From contig NC_015520.1 in assembly GCF_000213255.1 (NCBI RefSeq), forward strand, positions 2,066,001-2,130,000: 64,000 bases of DNA, read 5' to 3'. Of the stretch, positions 9,832 to 18,892 are shown piece after piece (the first letter of the stretch is position 1; the number at the start of each line of letters is the position of its first letter). Both the position numbers and the translations under genes were made by a program. The stretch is from Mahella australiensis 50-1 BON. Its GTDB lineage: Bacteria > Bacillota > Clostridia > Mahellales > Mahellaceae. The notes below the pieces were generated by a model. That model had not been told where the DNA came from. It ran no database searches and saw only the letters and a list, made by a program, of their open reading frames with translations.

Positions 9832-9984
9832 ACTATTATACTACTTTAAGCCTTCCTGCTTTAGCAATAGTAATAAGGCAAGTTGCCTCACAATAGGTGA
9901 TGTTGTTTTACGCAAAAGTAAGGCGTGAAGTTTCTCCTTTAGTTTCAATTGCTATTCATTTCAAAAACCGCTTACTGATCACGC

Positions 9985-10761
9985 CTACATTTTCCTTATC
10001 CTCCATCTTCCTACAATGTTTGTTATAATAATATACATAAACGAGATTATGATGACCATTATGAGATTGTAAGAAATCGGCCCTTTTTCTGTCATATCTG
10101 GCAAAGCGGCAAGGCTTTTTGTATAATATCGCGGTATTATGTATTTAACGATCGGCGTAGAGTAAAATATATTTGAGCAAATGAAGATTCCGATCGATAA
10201 TAAAATATTTTGAAGGGGTTTAAAGAATAAGCCGGTGAACAACGCGATATTTGCAAAACAAATGAGCTCAAAGGCCATAGCTATCATATTAGCGAAACAG
10301 TAAAACGAATATTTATCAAAAAAAGTTTGAGATATTAAAGAATTAGAGGTAATTATAATCTCGGAAACCAAGTAGGAGAAGATGCAGTACAATAGTATAT
10401 GTATCAACAACGCCCCACTTAACACCAGGCTCTTTACAGTATAAAGGTTGTCCTTTCTCTTTAACCTCGGCAAATAAAGCATGAAATAATTACTATCGAT
10501 TTCACTGGACAAAGTATTGGTCGCGATTACCGAAAAAAGAATATGGTATACCCCAAGGTCGGTGACAAAGCCTAAAGTCACAATCATCAGATAGAACCTC
10601 GATATCGTAGATACGCCTGGAGGAAAACTTATATCCAATCCGAATTTCGGATATTGAATACTAAAAGCAAGGATCAAAGGTACTATGAATATAATAAAAG
10701 AGAGCCAATATTCTACTTTCCTTGTTATTTTAAATATTTCTGCCCTAAATATCTCTCTCAT
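9985..10761 (-). CDS. ABC-2 type transporter permease
   Basis: A 258-residue membrane protein with about six hydrophobic segments, for example LILAFSIQYP near 30 and a C-terminal segment ending IIITNIVGRW. Its start overlaps the stop of the ATP-binding gene (TGATG), so the two are translationally coupled. It is the membrane half of an exporter similar to BcrB-type or other drug/lantibiotic-immunity ABC pumps. The substrate is unknown, and no two-component system or toxin gene adjoins it. Confidence 0.8.
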   Translation of the reverse strand: MREIFRAEIFKITRKVEYWLSFIIFIVPLILAFSIQYPKFGLDISFPPGVSTISRFYLMIVTLGFVTDLGVYHILFSVIATNTLSSEIDSNYFMLYLPRLKRKDNLYTVKSLVLSGALLIHILLYCIFSYLVSEIIITSNSLISQTFFDKYSFYCFANMIAMAFELICFANIALFTGLFFKPLQNILLSIGIFICSNIFYSTPIVKYIIPRYYTKSLAALPDMTEKGPISYNLIMVIIISFMYIIITNIVGRWRIRKM

Positions 10762-11660
10762 CAGACATCACGCTCCATAAACAAATTTTTCAATGACAAT
10801 TCTTCTACCCATATATCTACCACATGCATATTACAAGTATAGATGAGTTTAAGAAGATCATCTATGGAATATTTGTCCGCCTTAGATGGTTGGAACTTCA
10901 AGATATTATCAGACAAAAATTCTACTCCCATTTTTGATGCTTCGCCTATGAATCCATCAGGAATGTTATCTATCTGTACAGTATATAATCTGGAGCGCTG
11001 CATAGGTCCATTAAAGGTGCAACGTCCCTGCTTTATCATTACAACAGTATCACATATGTCCGCCACATCTTCTAAGTCATGGCTGGAAAAAAGCACTGCC
11101 ATATTATGCTCTTTCGCTTTCGACACAATAGCATTCTTCACTATATCTTTCCCTATAGGGTCTAGTCCTAAAAAAGGTTCATCCAACATAAGGAAGGTTT
11201 TAGCCGTCATCAATGCTTGAGCTAAGCCCAATCGTTGTCTCATGCCGTAAGAAAAGTGTTTAACTTTTTTATTTTTTACATCCAAAAGCTTCACTAAATC
11301 GAGGCTCTCTTTTATTTTATCCCAAATTATCCTCGAATCTACTTCTCCGTCTGCCCATAACAACAATTTTAGGTTATCATTGGCGGTAAGGTAGTCTAAA
11401 AAAGCGCTTTCTATTAAAATGCCAAAATTCCTAGGTATGCTCATATCATCCTTCAAGCTTCGATTACGATAGTAAATATTGCCGGCATCAAATGACTGTA
11501 ATCCCGCGATACACTTGAGAATCGTAGTTTTGCCTGCACCATTTTCTCCCAAGAGGCCGACGATTTGTCCTTTATGTATGTTAAAAGATATACCGTGCAG
11601 AACCTTTTTCTCGCCATAAGACTTTTCCAAATCTTTTACATAGATTATATCATTCCCCAT
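10761..11660 (-). CDS. ABC transporter ATP-binding protein (BcrA-like)
   Basis: A 299-residue ATPase. Walker A is GENGAGKTT near 38-46, the signature is SYGMRQRLGLAQAL near 153, Walker B is FLMLDEPFLGLD near 175, and the switch His is in SSHDLEDVADIC. The ~80-residue C-terminal extension is typical of the bacitracin/antibiotic export (DRA) type. It pairs with the permease downstream, overlapping by one base. AGAGG precedes the ATG. Involvement in peptide-antibiotic resistance is a family-level inference. Confidence 0.88.
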   Translation of the reverse strand: MGNDIIYVKDLEKSYGEKKVLHGISFNIHKGQIVGLLGENGAGKTTILKCIAGLQSFDAGNIYYRNRSLKDDMSIPRNFGILIESAFLDYLTANDNLKLLLWADGEVDSRIIWDKIKESLDLVKLLDVKNKKVKHFSYGMRQRLGLAQALMTAKTFLMLDEPFLGLDPIGKDIVKNAIVSKAKEHNMAVLFSSHDLEDVADICDTVVMIKQGRCTFNGPMQRSRLYTVQIDNIPDGFIGEASKMGVEFLSDNILKFQPSKADKYSIDDLLKLIYTCNMHVVDIWVEELSLKNLFMERDV

Positions 11661-11800
11661 GAAAAATAACCTCTTACATATAAATTAATTTGTAACTGTT
11701 CAACGCCTCATGCTATCATGATCACAACCGTAAATGAAAATGGCGCAAATTATTTTCGTAGTAGGTACTGTGAAACCTAGGCAATTTTATATAAACATCA

Positions 11801-12769
11801 TCAATACCTACGTTCCACCGATTCGTTCAATATAGCCAGCATAATACGCTTGTGCTCATTATCTGGCAGCAGCTTTATGTCTTCAACCGCTTTAGCCGCA
11901 AAGTTGTTCGCTATAGAACGCGCTTTTTCTATGCCGCCCGCTGCCTTGACCATAGCCTTAACCGCTTCCACATCAGAAGCATCATACCTGTCTTTGTTCA
12001 GAACATCTAGCAAAGGCAAACGATACTTGGTATCTAATGCATATATCAGCGGCAAGGTATATACGCCTTCTTCAAAATCAGCACCCGCTGGTTTGCCTAA
12101 CTCCTCCTGCTGGCCTTCAAAATCCAGTATATCATCTATGATTTGGAATACCATACCGAAGTCCATGCCAAAATTTTCTAAGGCGTTATATATCGGTTTG
12201 GAGCAACCTGCCCTTTTTGCACCTATGACACAGCTTAGAGCAAACAGATCGGCGGTTTTATGTCTTATGCGCCTTAGGTAAGAGCGCACAGAGACTGCAG
12301 TATTGTAGCGGTGTTGGTATTGATCGACTTCTCCCTCGCAAATCTGCTTTACAACTCTCGATACCTCATAAAGATCGTCAAACGACACTTCTTTGCTGAG
12401 CAACGAGAAGACCGTACTAAATAAAAAGTCCCCGGTAAAAACGGCCACATCTTTACCCCAACGCGATTGTACGGTCGGTTCGCCGCGCCGTATAGGCGCA
12501 TCATCTATTATATCGTCATGTACCAATGTGGCCATGTGAAGGATTTCTATCGCAGCGGCCAGATGGATTATCTCATCGCGTTTATAACCGCCGAATCGCG
12601 ACGACAATATCACCATAAGGGGTCTTAAGCGTTTACCTCCAGATCCGGCCAATTGATTTATAACATCAGAAAGCAAGCGTTGATGCGTCTTAAGCGCTCG
12701 CTTTATATAATTATCGACAGAATCCATATCTTGCTTAATGTCATCGGTATAAAGTTCAAATGCAGGCAT
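11801..12769 (-). CDS. Polyprenyl (heptaprenyl-type) diphosphate synthase, DmkB-like
   Basis: A 322-residue all-helical prenyltransferase that elongates allylic diphosphates with IPP. Both aspartate-rich motifs are intact: DDIIDD in VHDDIIDDAP near residue 84, and DDILD near 212. It is the last gene of an apparent operon with apbE, the NusG-II gene and the Gx transporter. In Listeria the equivalent gene (dmkB) makes the tail of a demethylmenaquinone used for extracellular electron transfer. I infer the same here. No quinone-head gene is in the window. The RBS is AGGAGATAGGT before the ATG. Confidence 0.88.
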   Translation of the reverse strand: MPAFELYTDDIKQDMDSVDNYIKRALKTHQRLLSDVINQLAGSGGKRLRPLMVILSSRFGGYKRDEIIHLAAAIEILHMATLVHDDIIDDAPIRRGEPTVQSRWGKDVAVFTGDFLFSTVFSLLSKEVSFDDLYEVSRVVKQICEGEVDQYQHRYNTAVSVRSYLRRIRHKTADLFALSCVIGAKRAGCSKPIYNALENFGMDFGMVFQIIDDILDFEGQQEELGKPAGADFEEGVYTLPLIYALDTKYRLPLLDVLNKDRYDASDVEAVKAMVKAAGGIEKARSIANNFAAKAVEDIKLLPDNEHKRIMLAILNESVERRY

Positions 12770-12779
12770 ACCTATCTCC

Positions 12780-13316
12780 TTATTTCATAAGCCATTTCAT
12801 ATGACTTTTTATATATCGTTCCAAAAACGAGGCCACCAATCCTATAAAATAACCGGCCATCACTCCGGTAATCAATAATGCTGGCAAATAAGCGAATATT
12901 CCAGCTGTATTGGCAACTATACTAAATACCAGCAGCTGACCTATATTATGAAACACGCCCCCAGCAATGCTTATACCAGCCAGGCTAAAATATTTATCAA
13001 ACCTTTTATACATAATGCTCATCACTACGGTACTGAGCAAGCCTCCAGCCAGGCTGTAGAAAAACACCACAAACCCGCCACCGAATAGCGAACCCAAAAA
13101 CGTCCGCAGTATGACCACTACAACAGCCTCTTTAAAGCCAAAAAACATTATAACTATTAAAGTAACGATATTGGCCAAGCCCAGCTTTGCTCCGGGAGGC
13201 ATAATGCCCGAAAGCGGTATAAAACTCTCAAATATGTGCAACATAAGGGCTATGGACACCATTACGCCCAACAATACGATCTTATTAGTTCTGCGCATAG
13301 AATCTCCACTCATCAA
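12780..13316 (-). CDS. Gx transporter family membrane protein (EetB-like; formerly heptaprenyl synthase component I)
   Basis: A 178-residue protein with about five hydrophobic segments and many Gly-rich turns (FGFKEAVVVVILRTFLGSLF, GGGFVVFFYSLAGG) typical of the Gx_transp family. It was often labelled heptaprenyl diphosphate synthase component I, but it lacks prenyltransferase motifs. It starts inside the NusG-II gene (4-base ATGA overlap) and ends 10 bases before the prenyl synthase. This context matches eetB of the flavin-based electron transfer locus of Gram-positive bacteria. Its molecular role there is unresolved. Confidence 0.82.
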   Translation of the reverse strand: MMSGDSMRRTNKIVLLGVMVSIALMLHIFESFIPLSGIMPPGAKLGLANIVTLIVIMFFGFKEAVVVVILRTFLGSLFGGGFVVFFYSLAGGLLSTVVMSIMYKRFDKYFSLAGISIAGGVFHNIGQLLVFSIVANTAGIFAYLPALLITGVMAGYFIGLVASFLERYIKSHMKWLMK

Positions 13317-13702
13317 TAAGCCACGCTATCTACACCGGAAGGCTGACCCATAATCTGTACGGTCAGTTTATGCGGGAGGCATACTATAATCTCCCCGGGC
13401 TTATCTATCCATCCCGTATTAACACATATCTTATCAATACAATCTGCATCTTTTACTCTGATACGACCAGCACTCACTTCTATCGTATTATACCCTCCAC
13501 CAGCTATCTCTACAGTAAAAATATCATCCTTCTGCATACGCGATGCCGGTATTTCTTTGTAGATATCATTACCTGTTTTTATGATCGCCCCTGTAGCCTT
13601 TGCGTCAGATATATTATCGCGGTAATACAATGTCCCATAGCCAACCATTACGGCAATGGCTATAACGAGCAGCAGTATTCTATCGCCCTTCTTCATATAC
13701 AA
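13313..13702 (-). CDS. NusG domain II-containing membrane-anchored protein (EetA-like)
   Basis: A 129-residue protein with one N-terminal hydrophobic anchor (ILLLVIAIAVMVGYGTLYY, about 8-27) and an external beta-rich domain. Conserved cysteines (DCIDKICVNTG and IIVCLPHKLTVQI) mark the stand-alone NusG_II family. Despite the name it is not a transcription factor. It overlaps the end of apbE by 23 bases and the start of the Gx transporter by 4. This is the eetA position of extracellular electron transfer loci, where it is thought to pass electrons at the membrane surface. Confidence 0.82.
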   Translation of the reverse strand: MYMKKGDRILLLVIAIAVMVGYGTLYYRDNISDAKATGAIIKTGNDIYKEIPASRMQKDDIFTVEIAGGGYNTIEVSAGRIRVKDADCIDKICVNTGWIDKPGEIIVCLPHKLTVQIMGQPSGVDSVAY

Positions 13703-14714
13703 AATCCTTATCGGTTATATTGATCTTATCCTGAAGACCGCTGGACACGGTAATTCTTTTATCGTTTGTTATCATGATGCATTCGATATTAGGCAGATCC
13801 TCGACAATCTCCATACCTTTTTCAGGGCCTAATAAAAATACGGTAGTTGAAAGAGCGTCGGCATCTATGGATTTACCCGCTATAATGCTGACACTGGCCA
13901 ACCCGTTATCCGCTGGATAGCCGGTAGACGGATCCAAAATATGATGGTATCGCTTGCCATCTTTTATAAAGTAGCGTTCGTACGTCCCTGACGTCACGAC
14001 AGTCTTATCTGTCTCTTCGACCACCGCTGCATAATTACCGGTAGGCTTAAAGGGGTTCTGTATGCCCACACGCCACGGTTTCCCATCCGGCCTGGTACCT
14101 ACCACGACAACATTGCCCCCCAGGCTTATTATACCGTTTTTTACGCCATACTCCTTAAATATTCTTACTGCCTCATCGCCCGCATATCCCTTTGCTATAG
14201 CCCCGAGGTCTACGGACATGCCTCTTTCCGGCAATCCTATAGTACCCGCCGATGCGTCTATTCGGAGCTTTCTGTAATCTACAAGGGCTTTCGTGCTATC
14301 TATAGCCGCCTGAGACGGTACCTCCTCTTTCTTGCCTATACCCCATAGACTTACCAGCGGCCCTATTGTTATATCAAAAGCCCCCTCTGATAATTGACTG
14401 TAATGTTGAGCGGCCTGCACGACATACATGGTTTCATCGCTGACTTTTACAGGGTCTTGTCCCGCAGCTTTATTTATTTTATACACATCTCCCGTTTCAG
14501 AGCTTACGCTCATCAGTACATCTATTTCTTTTATACGCTTCATAGCGGCATCTATAGCTTTTTCGCCGTTTGGCCCATAAGCAGTAAGCTCCATCAATGT
14601 ATCCATAAGGAATTCGGTTTTTACTGTTTTTTCGGGCTCTTTGCTGCATGCCGATACAATGAGCAGCAGGTTTACAATGATCAACCATAATGATACAAGC
14701 CTTTTATATTTCAA
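13680..14714 (-). CDS. apbE: FAD:protein FMN transferase lipoprotein (ApbE/FmnB)
   Basis: A 344-residue exported enzyme that covalently attaches FMN to threonine of partner proteins. The start is the TTG at 14714 (LKYKRLVSLWL), 8 bases after AAGGAGC. This gives a proper lipoprotein signal with cleavage before Cys (LLIVSAC). A longer reading from an ATG at 14828 would bury the signal. ApbE motifs follow: MDTLMELTAYG, DLGAIAKGYAGDEA, SLGGNVVVVG, HHILDPSTGYP and DALSTTVFLLG. It is the first gene of the eet-like operon. I did not see a clear flavinylation target with a C-terminal-type (S/T)GAT site beside it, so the acceptor is unknown. Confidence 0.9.
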   Translation of the reverse strand: MKYKRLVSLWLIIVNLLLIVSACSKEPEKTVKTEFLMDTLMELTAYGPNGEKAIDAAMKRIKEIDVLMSVSSETGDVYKINKAAGQDPVKVSDETMYVVQAAQHYSQLSEGAFDITIGPLVSLWGIGKKEEVPSQAAIDSTKALVDYRKLRIDASAGTIGLPERGMSVDLGAIAKGYAGDEAVRIFKEYGVKNGIISLGGNVVVVGTRPDGKPWRVGIQNPFKPTGNYAAVVEETDKTVVTSGTYERYFIKDGKRYHHILDPSTGYPADNGLASVSIIAGKSIDADALSTTVFLLGPEKGMEIVEDLPNIECIMITNDKRITVSSGLQDKINITDKDFVYEEGR

Positions 14715-14751
14715 GCTATTTGCTCCTTCAAAAATAATTAAACTAATGAAT

Positions 14752-14760
14752 AGTATAGCA
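14752..14760 (-). promoter_or_regulatory. Extended -10 promoter of the apbE-eetA-eetB-prenyl synthase operon
   Basis: On the minus strand TGCTATACT (14760-14752) is an extended -10, about 38 bases before the TTG start. No good -35 lies at 17 bp. The region up to 15013 also carries the divergent ndh promoter. Confidence 0.45.
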
Positions 14761-14907
14761 TAGTATTGTACAAAAATCGACAATATCTCATTGGTTAACA
14801 TTATATCAAATTTTCTTCGGTATTTCATCTGTTATATTGCGGAATACCATGATTCCATTGTTTGTTGTATTAAGCCATTATAATGCTATTCTTCAGCAAA
14901 ATATTGC

Positions 14908-14935
14908 TTGAAAAAAATATCGTATATGATACAAT
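14908..14935 (+). promoter_or_regulatory. Promoter of the type II NADH dehydrogenase gene
   Basis: TTGAAA (14908-14913) and TACAAT (14930-14935) are spaced by 16 bp. The leader to the start codon is about 70 bases and AT-rich, without an evident riboswitch. Confidence 0.6.
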
Positions 14936-15013
14936 ATTAAAAGCATAGTATAACTATTGGACTAATTATTTAACAATCATGGTTAATATTTTAACGCAAA
15001 GGGGAGATGTTAT

Positions 15014-16816
15014 TTGCCACAAAAACGCATAGTGATACTTGGTGCCGGTTTTGGCGGCCTTACCGAAGCTAAAGCTATACATAAGTATCTCAAAAACGAT
15101 CAAGATGTCGATATCTTAATGGTAAACCAAAGCCCTTATCACGTATACCTCACAGAACTGCATGAAGTAGCCGGAAGCAGGGTATCGGAAGACGGCATAC
15201 TGGTACCTATAGAACACGTACTCGAGCATACCAAGGTACGTTTTGTACAGGATACCATTAAAACCGTTGATGTCGACAACCATAAACTGATATCGGATGA
15301 AGCGGAATATCCTTTCGATTATCTTATCGTCGCCTGCGGAAGTCAACCTGCATATTTTGGCATCCCAGGTATGAAAGAAAATGCTTTAACGCTGTGGTCG
15401 CTAGATGATGCCAAAAAGATACATCAACATGTGCTGGATGTATTTGAACAGGCCTCTAAAGAAAAAGACCCTGCCAAGCGCAAGGAATTACTAACTTTCG
15501 TGGTAGGTGGCGGTGGATTTACAGGTGTGGAGATGATGGGTGAGCTGCGTCAATGGACTGAAGTATTGTGTAAACGGTATGGTATACCAAAAGAAGAGCG
15601 TACCCTTATCATCGTCGAAGCATTGCCCAAGATACTGCCTAATCTGCCTGATTCATTGATCGAAAAGGCCAAAAACTACATGACTAAAAAGGGCATAAAC
15701 ATCATGACCGATTCGCCCATAACAGAAGTAGAACCAGGCATCATACACTTGAAATCCGGAGAGACGATAAAAGCGGGCACATTCATATGGACCGGCGGCG
15801 TGGAAGCTAAAGATTTTGTAAAGAATATCGGACTTAGAACCGGTAAGCGCGGCAAGATAGAAGTAAATAAATATATGCAATCGGTAGACGATCCTAATAT
15901 ATATGTCATAGGCGATGATGCATACTTCGTTACCGAACACGGTGAGATGCCGGCTTTGGTGGAATCAGCCATGGAAAGCGCCGAGTGCGCGTGCTATAAT
16001 ATAGCCGCTGACATACACGGGCAGCCCAAGAAAGAATTTAAGCTGGAGCTGCGCGGCGTTATGGTATCCATAGGCAGCACCTACGCCGTAGCTCATGTCA
16101 TGAATATGAAGATGTCGGGCGTATTTGCGCTCCTGATGAAGCATCTTGTAAACCTTAATTTCTTATTCGGGGTAGGCGGCATAGAATCGATAGTAAAATA
16201 TATAAAATATCATTTCTTCCAAAGCAACAGAGGCCGTCCCATGATCATAAAACATATGACGGTGAAATCCCAAACTTTCTGGCTGTCCCTCATACGTTTC
16301 TTCCTCGGGTTATTGTGGATAACCGAGGGCATAACCAAGGTACAGGACGGATGGCTTTCAGGTTACGCCAAGATAGGCGACGTCGGTTCCGGTGCCAGCT
16401 TGCAGCTCGTTGGTCCATCTACACCAGGTTGGTACGCATGGATAGCTGAACATATAATATACCCTAATGCGATATTTTTCCAGTCGCTCATAGTGCTGAC
16501 CGAATTGGCATTAGGCCTTATGTTCATATTCGGTTTCCTAACGTTTATAGGAGGCATTATATCAGCCTTCATGAGTATAAACTTCATGTTATCGGCAAGC
16601 GCCAGCGCAGGAGCCGCTGTAACACCGTCATTGTTGAATCCGGGTAATCTTTGGATACTGGTATTGTCCATCGCCATGCTGGGCGGTGCAGGAAGGGCTT
16701 TTGGACTGGATTATTACTTCATGCCGTATCTGAAGGAATTGATACGCTATTACCAGCGCAATCACAGATTGGCACTGATTCCTTTGATAAAGCATGTGTT
16801 GAAAAAAGACCAATAA
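15014..16816 (+). CDS. ndh: Type II NADH dehydrogenase with C-terminal membrane domain (Ndh2 of EET type)
   Basis: A 600-residue flavoprotein that would pass electrons from NADH to a quinone without pumping ions. Residues 1-~400 are the FAD/NADH oxidoreductase: GAGFGGL near 9, a second dinucleotide fold VVGGGGFTGVEMMGEL near 162, and GDDAYF near the FAD tail. Residues ~410-600 add about four membrane segments resembling DoxX (LIRFFLGLLWITEGITK, FQSLIVLTELALGLMFIFGF). This extra membrane tail distinguishes the Ndh2 of Listeria-type extracellular electron transfer from ordinary ~400-residue Ndh. It starts with TTG, 7 bases after GGGGAG. It is divergent from the apbE operon, which carries the other EET genes. 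Confidence 0.9.
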   Translation: MPQKRIVILGAGFGGLTEAKAIHKYLKNDQDVDILMVNQSPYHVYLTELHEVAGSRVSEDGILVPIEHVLEHTKVRFVQDTIKTVDVDNHKLISDEAEYPFDYLIVACGSQPAYFGIPGMKENALTLWSLDDAKKIHQHVLDVFEQASKEKDPAKRKELLTFVVGGGGFTGVEMMGELRQWTEVLCKRYGIPKEERTLIIVEALPKILPNLPDSLIEKAKNYMTKKGINIMTDSPITEVEPGIIHLKSGETIKAGTFIWTGGVEAKDFVKNIGLRTGKRGKIEVNKYMQSVDDPNIYVIGDDAYFVTEHGEMPALVESAMESAECACYNIAADIHGQPKKEFKLELRGVMVSIGSTYAVAHVMNMKMSGVFALLMKHLVNLNFLFGVGGIESIVKYIKYHFFQSNRGRPMIIKHMTVKSQTFWLSLIRFFLGLLWITEGITKVQDGWLSGYAKIGDVGSGASLQLVGPSTPGWYAWIAEHIIYPNAIFFQSLIVLTELALGLMFIFGFLTFIGGIISAFMSINFMLSASASAGAAVTPSLLNPGNLWILVLSIAMLGGAGRAFGLDYYFMPYLKELIRYYQRNHRLALIPLIKHVLKKDQ

Positions 16817-16823
16817 GTGATAT

Positions 16824-16856
16824 AATTAAGGCAGAATTAAAGATTCTGCCTTAATT
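16824..16856. terminator. Terminator after ndh
   Basis: A perfect 14-bp stem (AATTAAGGCAGAAT 16824-16837, ATTCTGCCTTAATT 16843-16856) with a 5-base loop, followed by ATTT. It begins 7 bases after the ndh stop and separates it from the aldo/keto reductase. Confidence 0.8.
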
Positions 16857-16882
16857 ATTTAAACTGCAGGAGGTTATATAAA

Positions 16883-17734
16883 ATGGAGAAACGCGTACTC
16901 GGAAAAACGGGAGAAAAGCTTTCTATAATCGGTTTCGGCGGAATAGTGGTATCCGGCATGGAACAATCTAATGCCAATAATGTAGTAGCTGATGCCATAG
17001 ATAAAGATGTCAATTATTTTGACGTGGCTCCCACATATGGCGATGCAGAAGTAAAACTCGGATATGCCTTGGAAGGTAAACGCAATAACGTCTTTCTGGC
17101 TTGTAAGGCCGAGGAACGTACCAAGGACGGCGTAATGAAACAGCTTGAGCAATCGTTGAAAAATCTGCGTACCGACTATTTTGATTTGTATCAAATGCAC
17201 TCCATGACCACACAAGAAGATTTTGATATAGCCATGGGACCTAATGGAGCTCTAGAAGCTCTGGTGGAGGCCAAGCGCAAAGGCCTGACGCGTTATATAG
17301 GATTTTCAGCTCATTCCGTGGAGATAGCCCTAAAACTCATAGATGCTTTCGACTTTGACACCATATTGTTCCCCACCAACTGGGTTAATTTCTTCAATGC
17401 TGATTTCGGCCCGCAAGTAGTAGAAAAAGCCGCTCAAAAGGGTATGGGGTATCTGGCTATAAAGGCCATGGCTATGACCCCGTGGACTGAAAATGAAGTG
17501 CGCGCTTATCCAAATTGCTGGTATAAGCCGGTCGATGATCCTGAGTTGGCAGCGCTAGCATTGCGCTTTACATTATCGCAACCTAATGTAACAGCAGCTA
17601 TACCGCCCGGTGATCCTAATTTATTTAAGCTCGCTTTAAGCATAGGTGAAAGGCCTTTCGAGAAAATAACCGATGAAGAGGTAGAGTTTTTAAAACAACG
17701 AGCAAAGGGATTAAAATCCATATTCCCACAATGA
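16883..17734 (+). CDS. Aldo/keto reductase
   Basis: A 283-residue NAD(P)H-dependent TIM-barrel oxidoreductase. The catalytic tetrad is visible: Asp in FDVAPTYG, Tyr in the same loop (TYGDAE), Lys in LACKAEER, and His in YQMHSM. It lacks the C-terminal 4Fe-4S extension found in many longer clostridial members. The RBS GGAGG lies ~9 bases before the ATG. It stands alone between two terminators. The substrate (sugar, aldehyde or ketone) cannot be told. Confidence 0.88.
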   Translation: MEKRVLGKTGEKLSIIGFGGIVVSGMEQSNANNVVADAIDKDVNYFDVAPTYGDAEVKLGYALEGKRNNVFLACKAEERTKDGVMKQLEQSLKNLRTDYFDLYQMHSMTTQEDFDIAMGPNGALEALVEAKRKGLTRYIGFSAHSVEIALKLIDAFDFDTILFPTNWVNFFNADFGPQVVEKAAQKGMGYLAIKAMAMTPWTENEVRAYPNCWYKPVDDPELAALALRFTLSQPNVTAAIPPGDPNLFKLALSIGERPFEKITDEEVEFLKQRAKGLKSIFPQ

Positions 17735-17759
17735 AAGATAGGCGTTATACGAGGATTAG

Positions 17760-17781
17760 AGGCGGTCGTAACAGGCCGCCT
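17760..17781 (+). terminator. Terminator after the aldo/keto reductase
   Basis: A GC-rich 8-bp stem (AGGCGGTC 17760-17767, GGCCGCCT 17774-17781, one G-U pair) followed by a short T-rich tail. It lies between convergent genes and may serve both. Confidence 0.55.
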
Positions 17782-17821
17782 TCGCTATTTAGCTAATCAT
17801 CTGCAACAATCAACAAGAATG

Positions 17822-18838
17822 TTATAATTTGCGCCGCGGCATAGTCATAAATAGCTTTTCCATACTATCTATATCCCTCATGCCATCTGTAGAACCAGGC
17901 TCGGAGAGACAGCTTGCAGCCGCGGCAGTACCTATTTGAAGAGCTTTTTTTATGTCCCAACCTTTATAAATGCAATACAATACCCCGGCACAAAATGCAT
18001 CGCCGGCACCCACCGTTCCCTTTATATACCCGGCCGGCAGTTCCAGCGATGGCTGAATATAGAAATCATTGCTGTCGTCCAAAGCGAAAGCCCCTTCAGG
18101 CGCATGCACAACAGCCCAATGACCAATCCCCATCTGCTTTAATCTAGTGCATATCGGTTTCATATTATCCAAAATTAGCTTCTCGTCCTTGTCTCTTGCC
18201 GGAATACCGGTTATAAGGGATGCTTCCACTTCATTAATGGTACAATAATCGGTATATTTTAAACTTGGGGGTACTATCTTCGAAAAGCGGTCGCTGTTTT
18301 CACTGACTACGTCCAGCGATGTTTTCATACCGCTGCATTGGGCTAAGAAAAATGTGTGGGCCAATACCGTACCATACTCGGGATCATAAGCATCCAATTT
18401 ATCCAATAGGAGCGCATAACCTACGTGGAGTATATCAGCTTTTATACGGTTAAAATCAAAATGAGAAATATCCAGCAATGAATTGGCCCCTCTAAAATGG
18501 AAGAATGTTCTATCTCCGGTCGATTGCACGGTCATTACATCAGTAAAAGATGTACCCAGTTTATCTTGGCGAATTATCATATCTGTATTAATACCATGTT
18601 TCTTTAATAAATCTATAACGAAATCTCCAGGCTCATCGCATCCTGCCACACCAATGCCTTCAAGCGGAATGTCTCCATCCATTTTTGCCAAATCTATCAG
18701 CGTATTCGGCAAGGCCCCTCCGACTGACCGCTGTATAGACAATATGGTAGACAAATTCCCTTGTTTCGGATAACTGTCTATAATCTTGACATAGTCGAAG
18801 ACTATATTGCCGCCTATGGCAATCCCATTCCGATTCAT
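17822..18838 (-). CDS. PfkB-family carbohydrate kinase
   Basis: A 338-residue ribokinase-fold sugar or nucleoside kinase. The C-terminal signature GTVGAGDAFCAGVLY (catalytic Asp in GAGD) and the N-terminal GG..N region (GGALPNTLIDLAKMD) are intact. The second of two adjacent ATGs is preferred for its spacing from GGAGGAG. It follows the methyltransferase gene at 54 bases and may be the last gene of the oligosaccharide operon transcribed from 26.9 kb. If so, it could phosphorylate a sugar freed by the GH94 phosphorylase, but this is inference. Confidence 0.85.
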   Translation of the reverse strand: MNRNGIAIGGNIVFDYVKIIDSYPKQGNLSTILSIQRSVGGALPNTLIDLAKMDGDIPLEGIGVAGCDEPGDFVIDLLKKHGINTDMIIRQDKLGTSFTDVMTVQSTGDRTFFHFRGANSLLDISHFDFNRIKADILHVGYALLLDKLDAYDPEYGTVLAHTFFLAQCSGMKTSLDVVSENSDRFSKIVPPSLKYTDYCTINEVEASLITGIPARDKDEKLILDNMKPICTRLKQMGIGHWAVVHAPEGAFALDDSNDFYIQPSLELPAGYIKGTVGAGDAFCAGVLYCIYKGWDIKKALQIGTAAAASCLSEPGSTDGMRDIDSMEKLFMTMPRRKL

Positions 18839-18892
18839 CATGCTCCTCCTTTAATTATTATCGCGCCGCTTTTATTATATATCGCCCCGCAA

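Noticed and set aside
9832..9984. AAGGCAAGTTGCCT-like short repeat after the small ORF
   Set aside because: The arms are short and there is no T run in either direction. It is not supported as a terminator or regulatory site.
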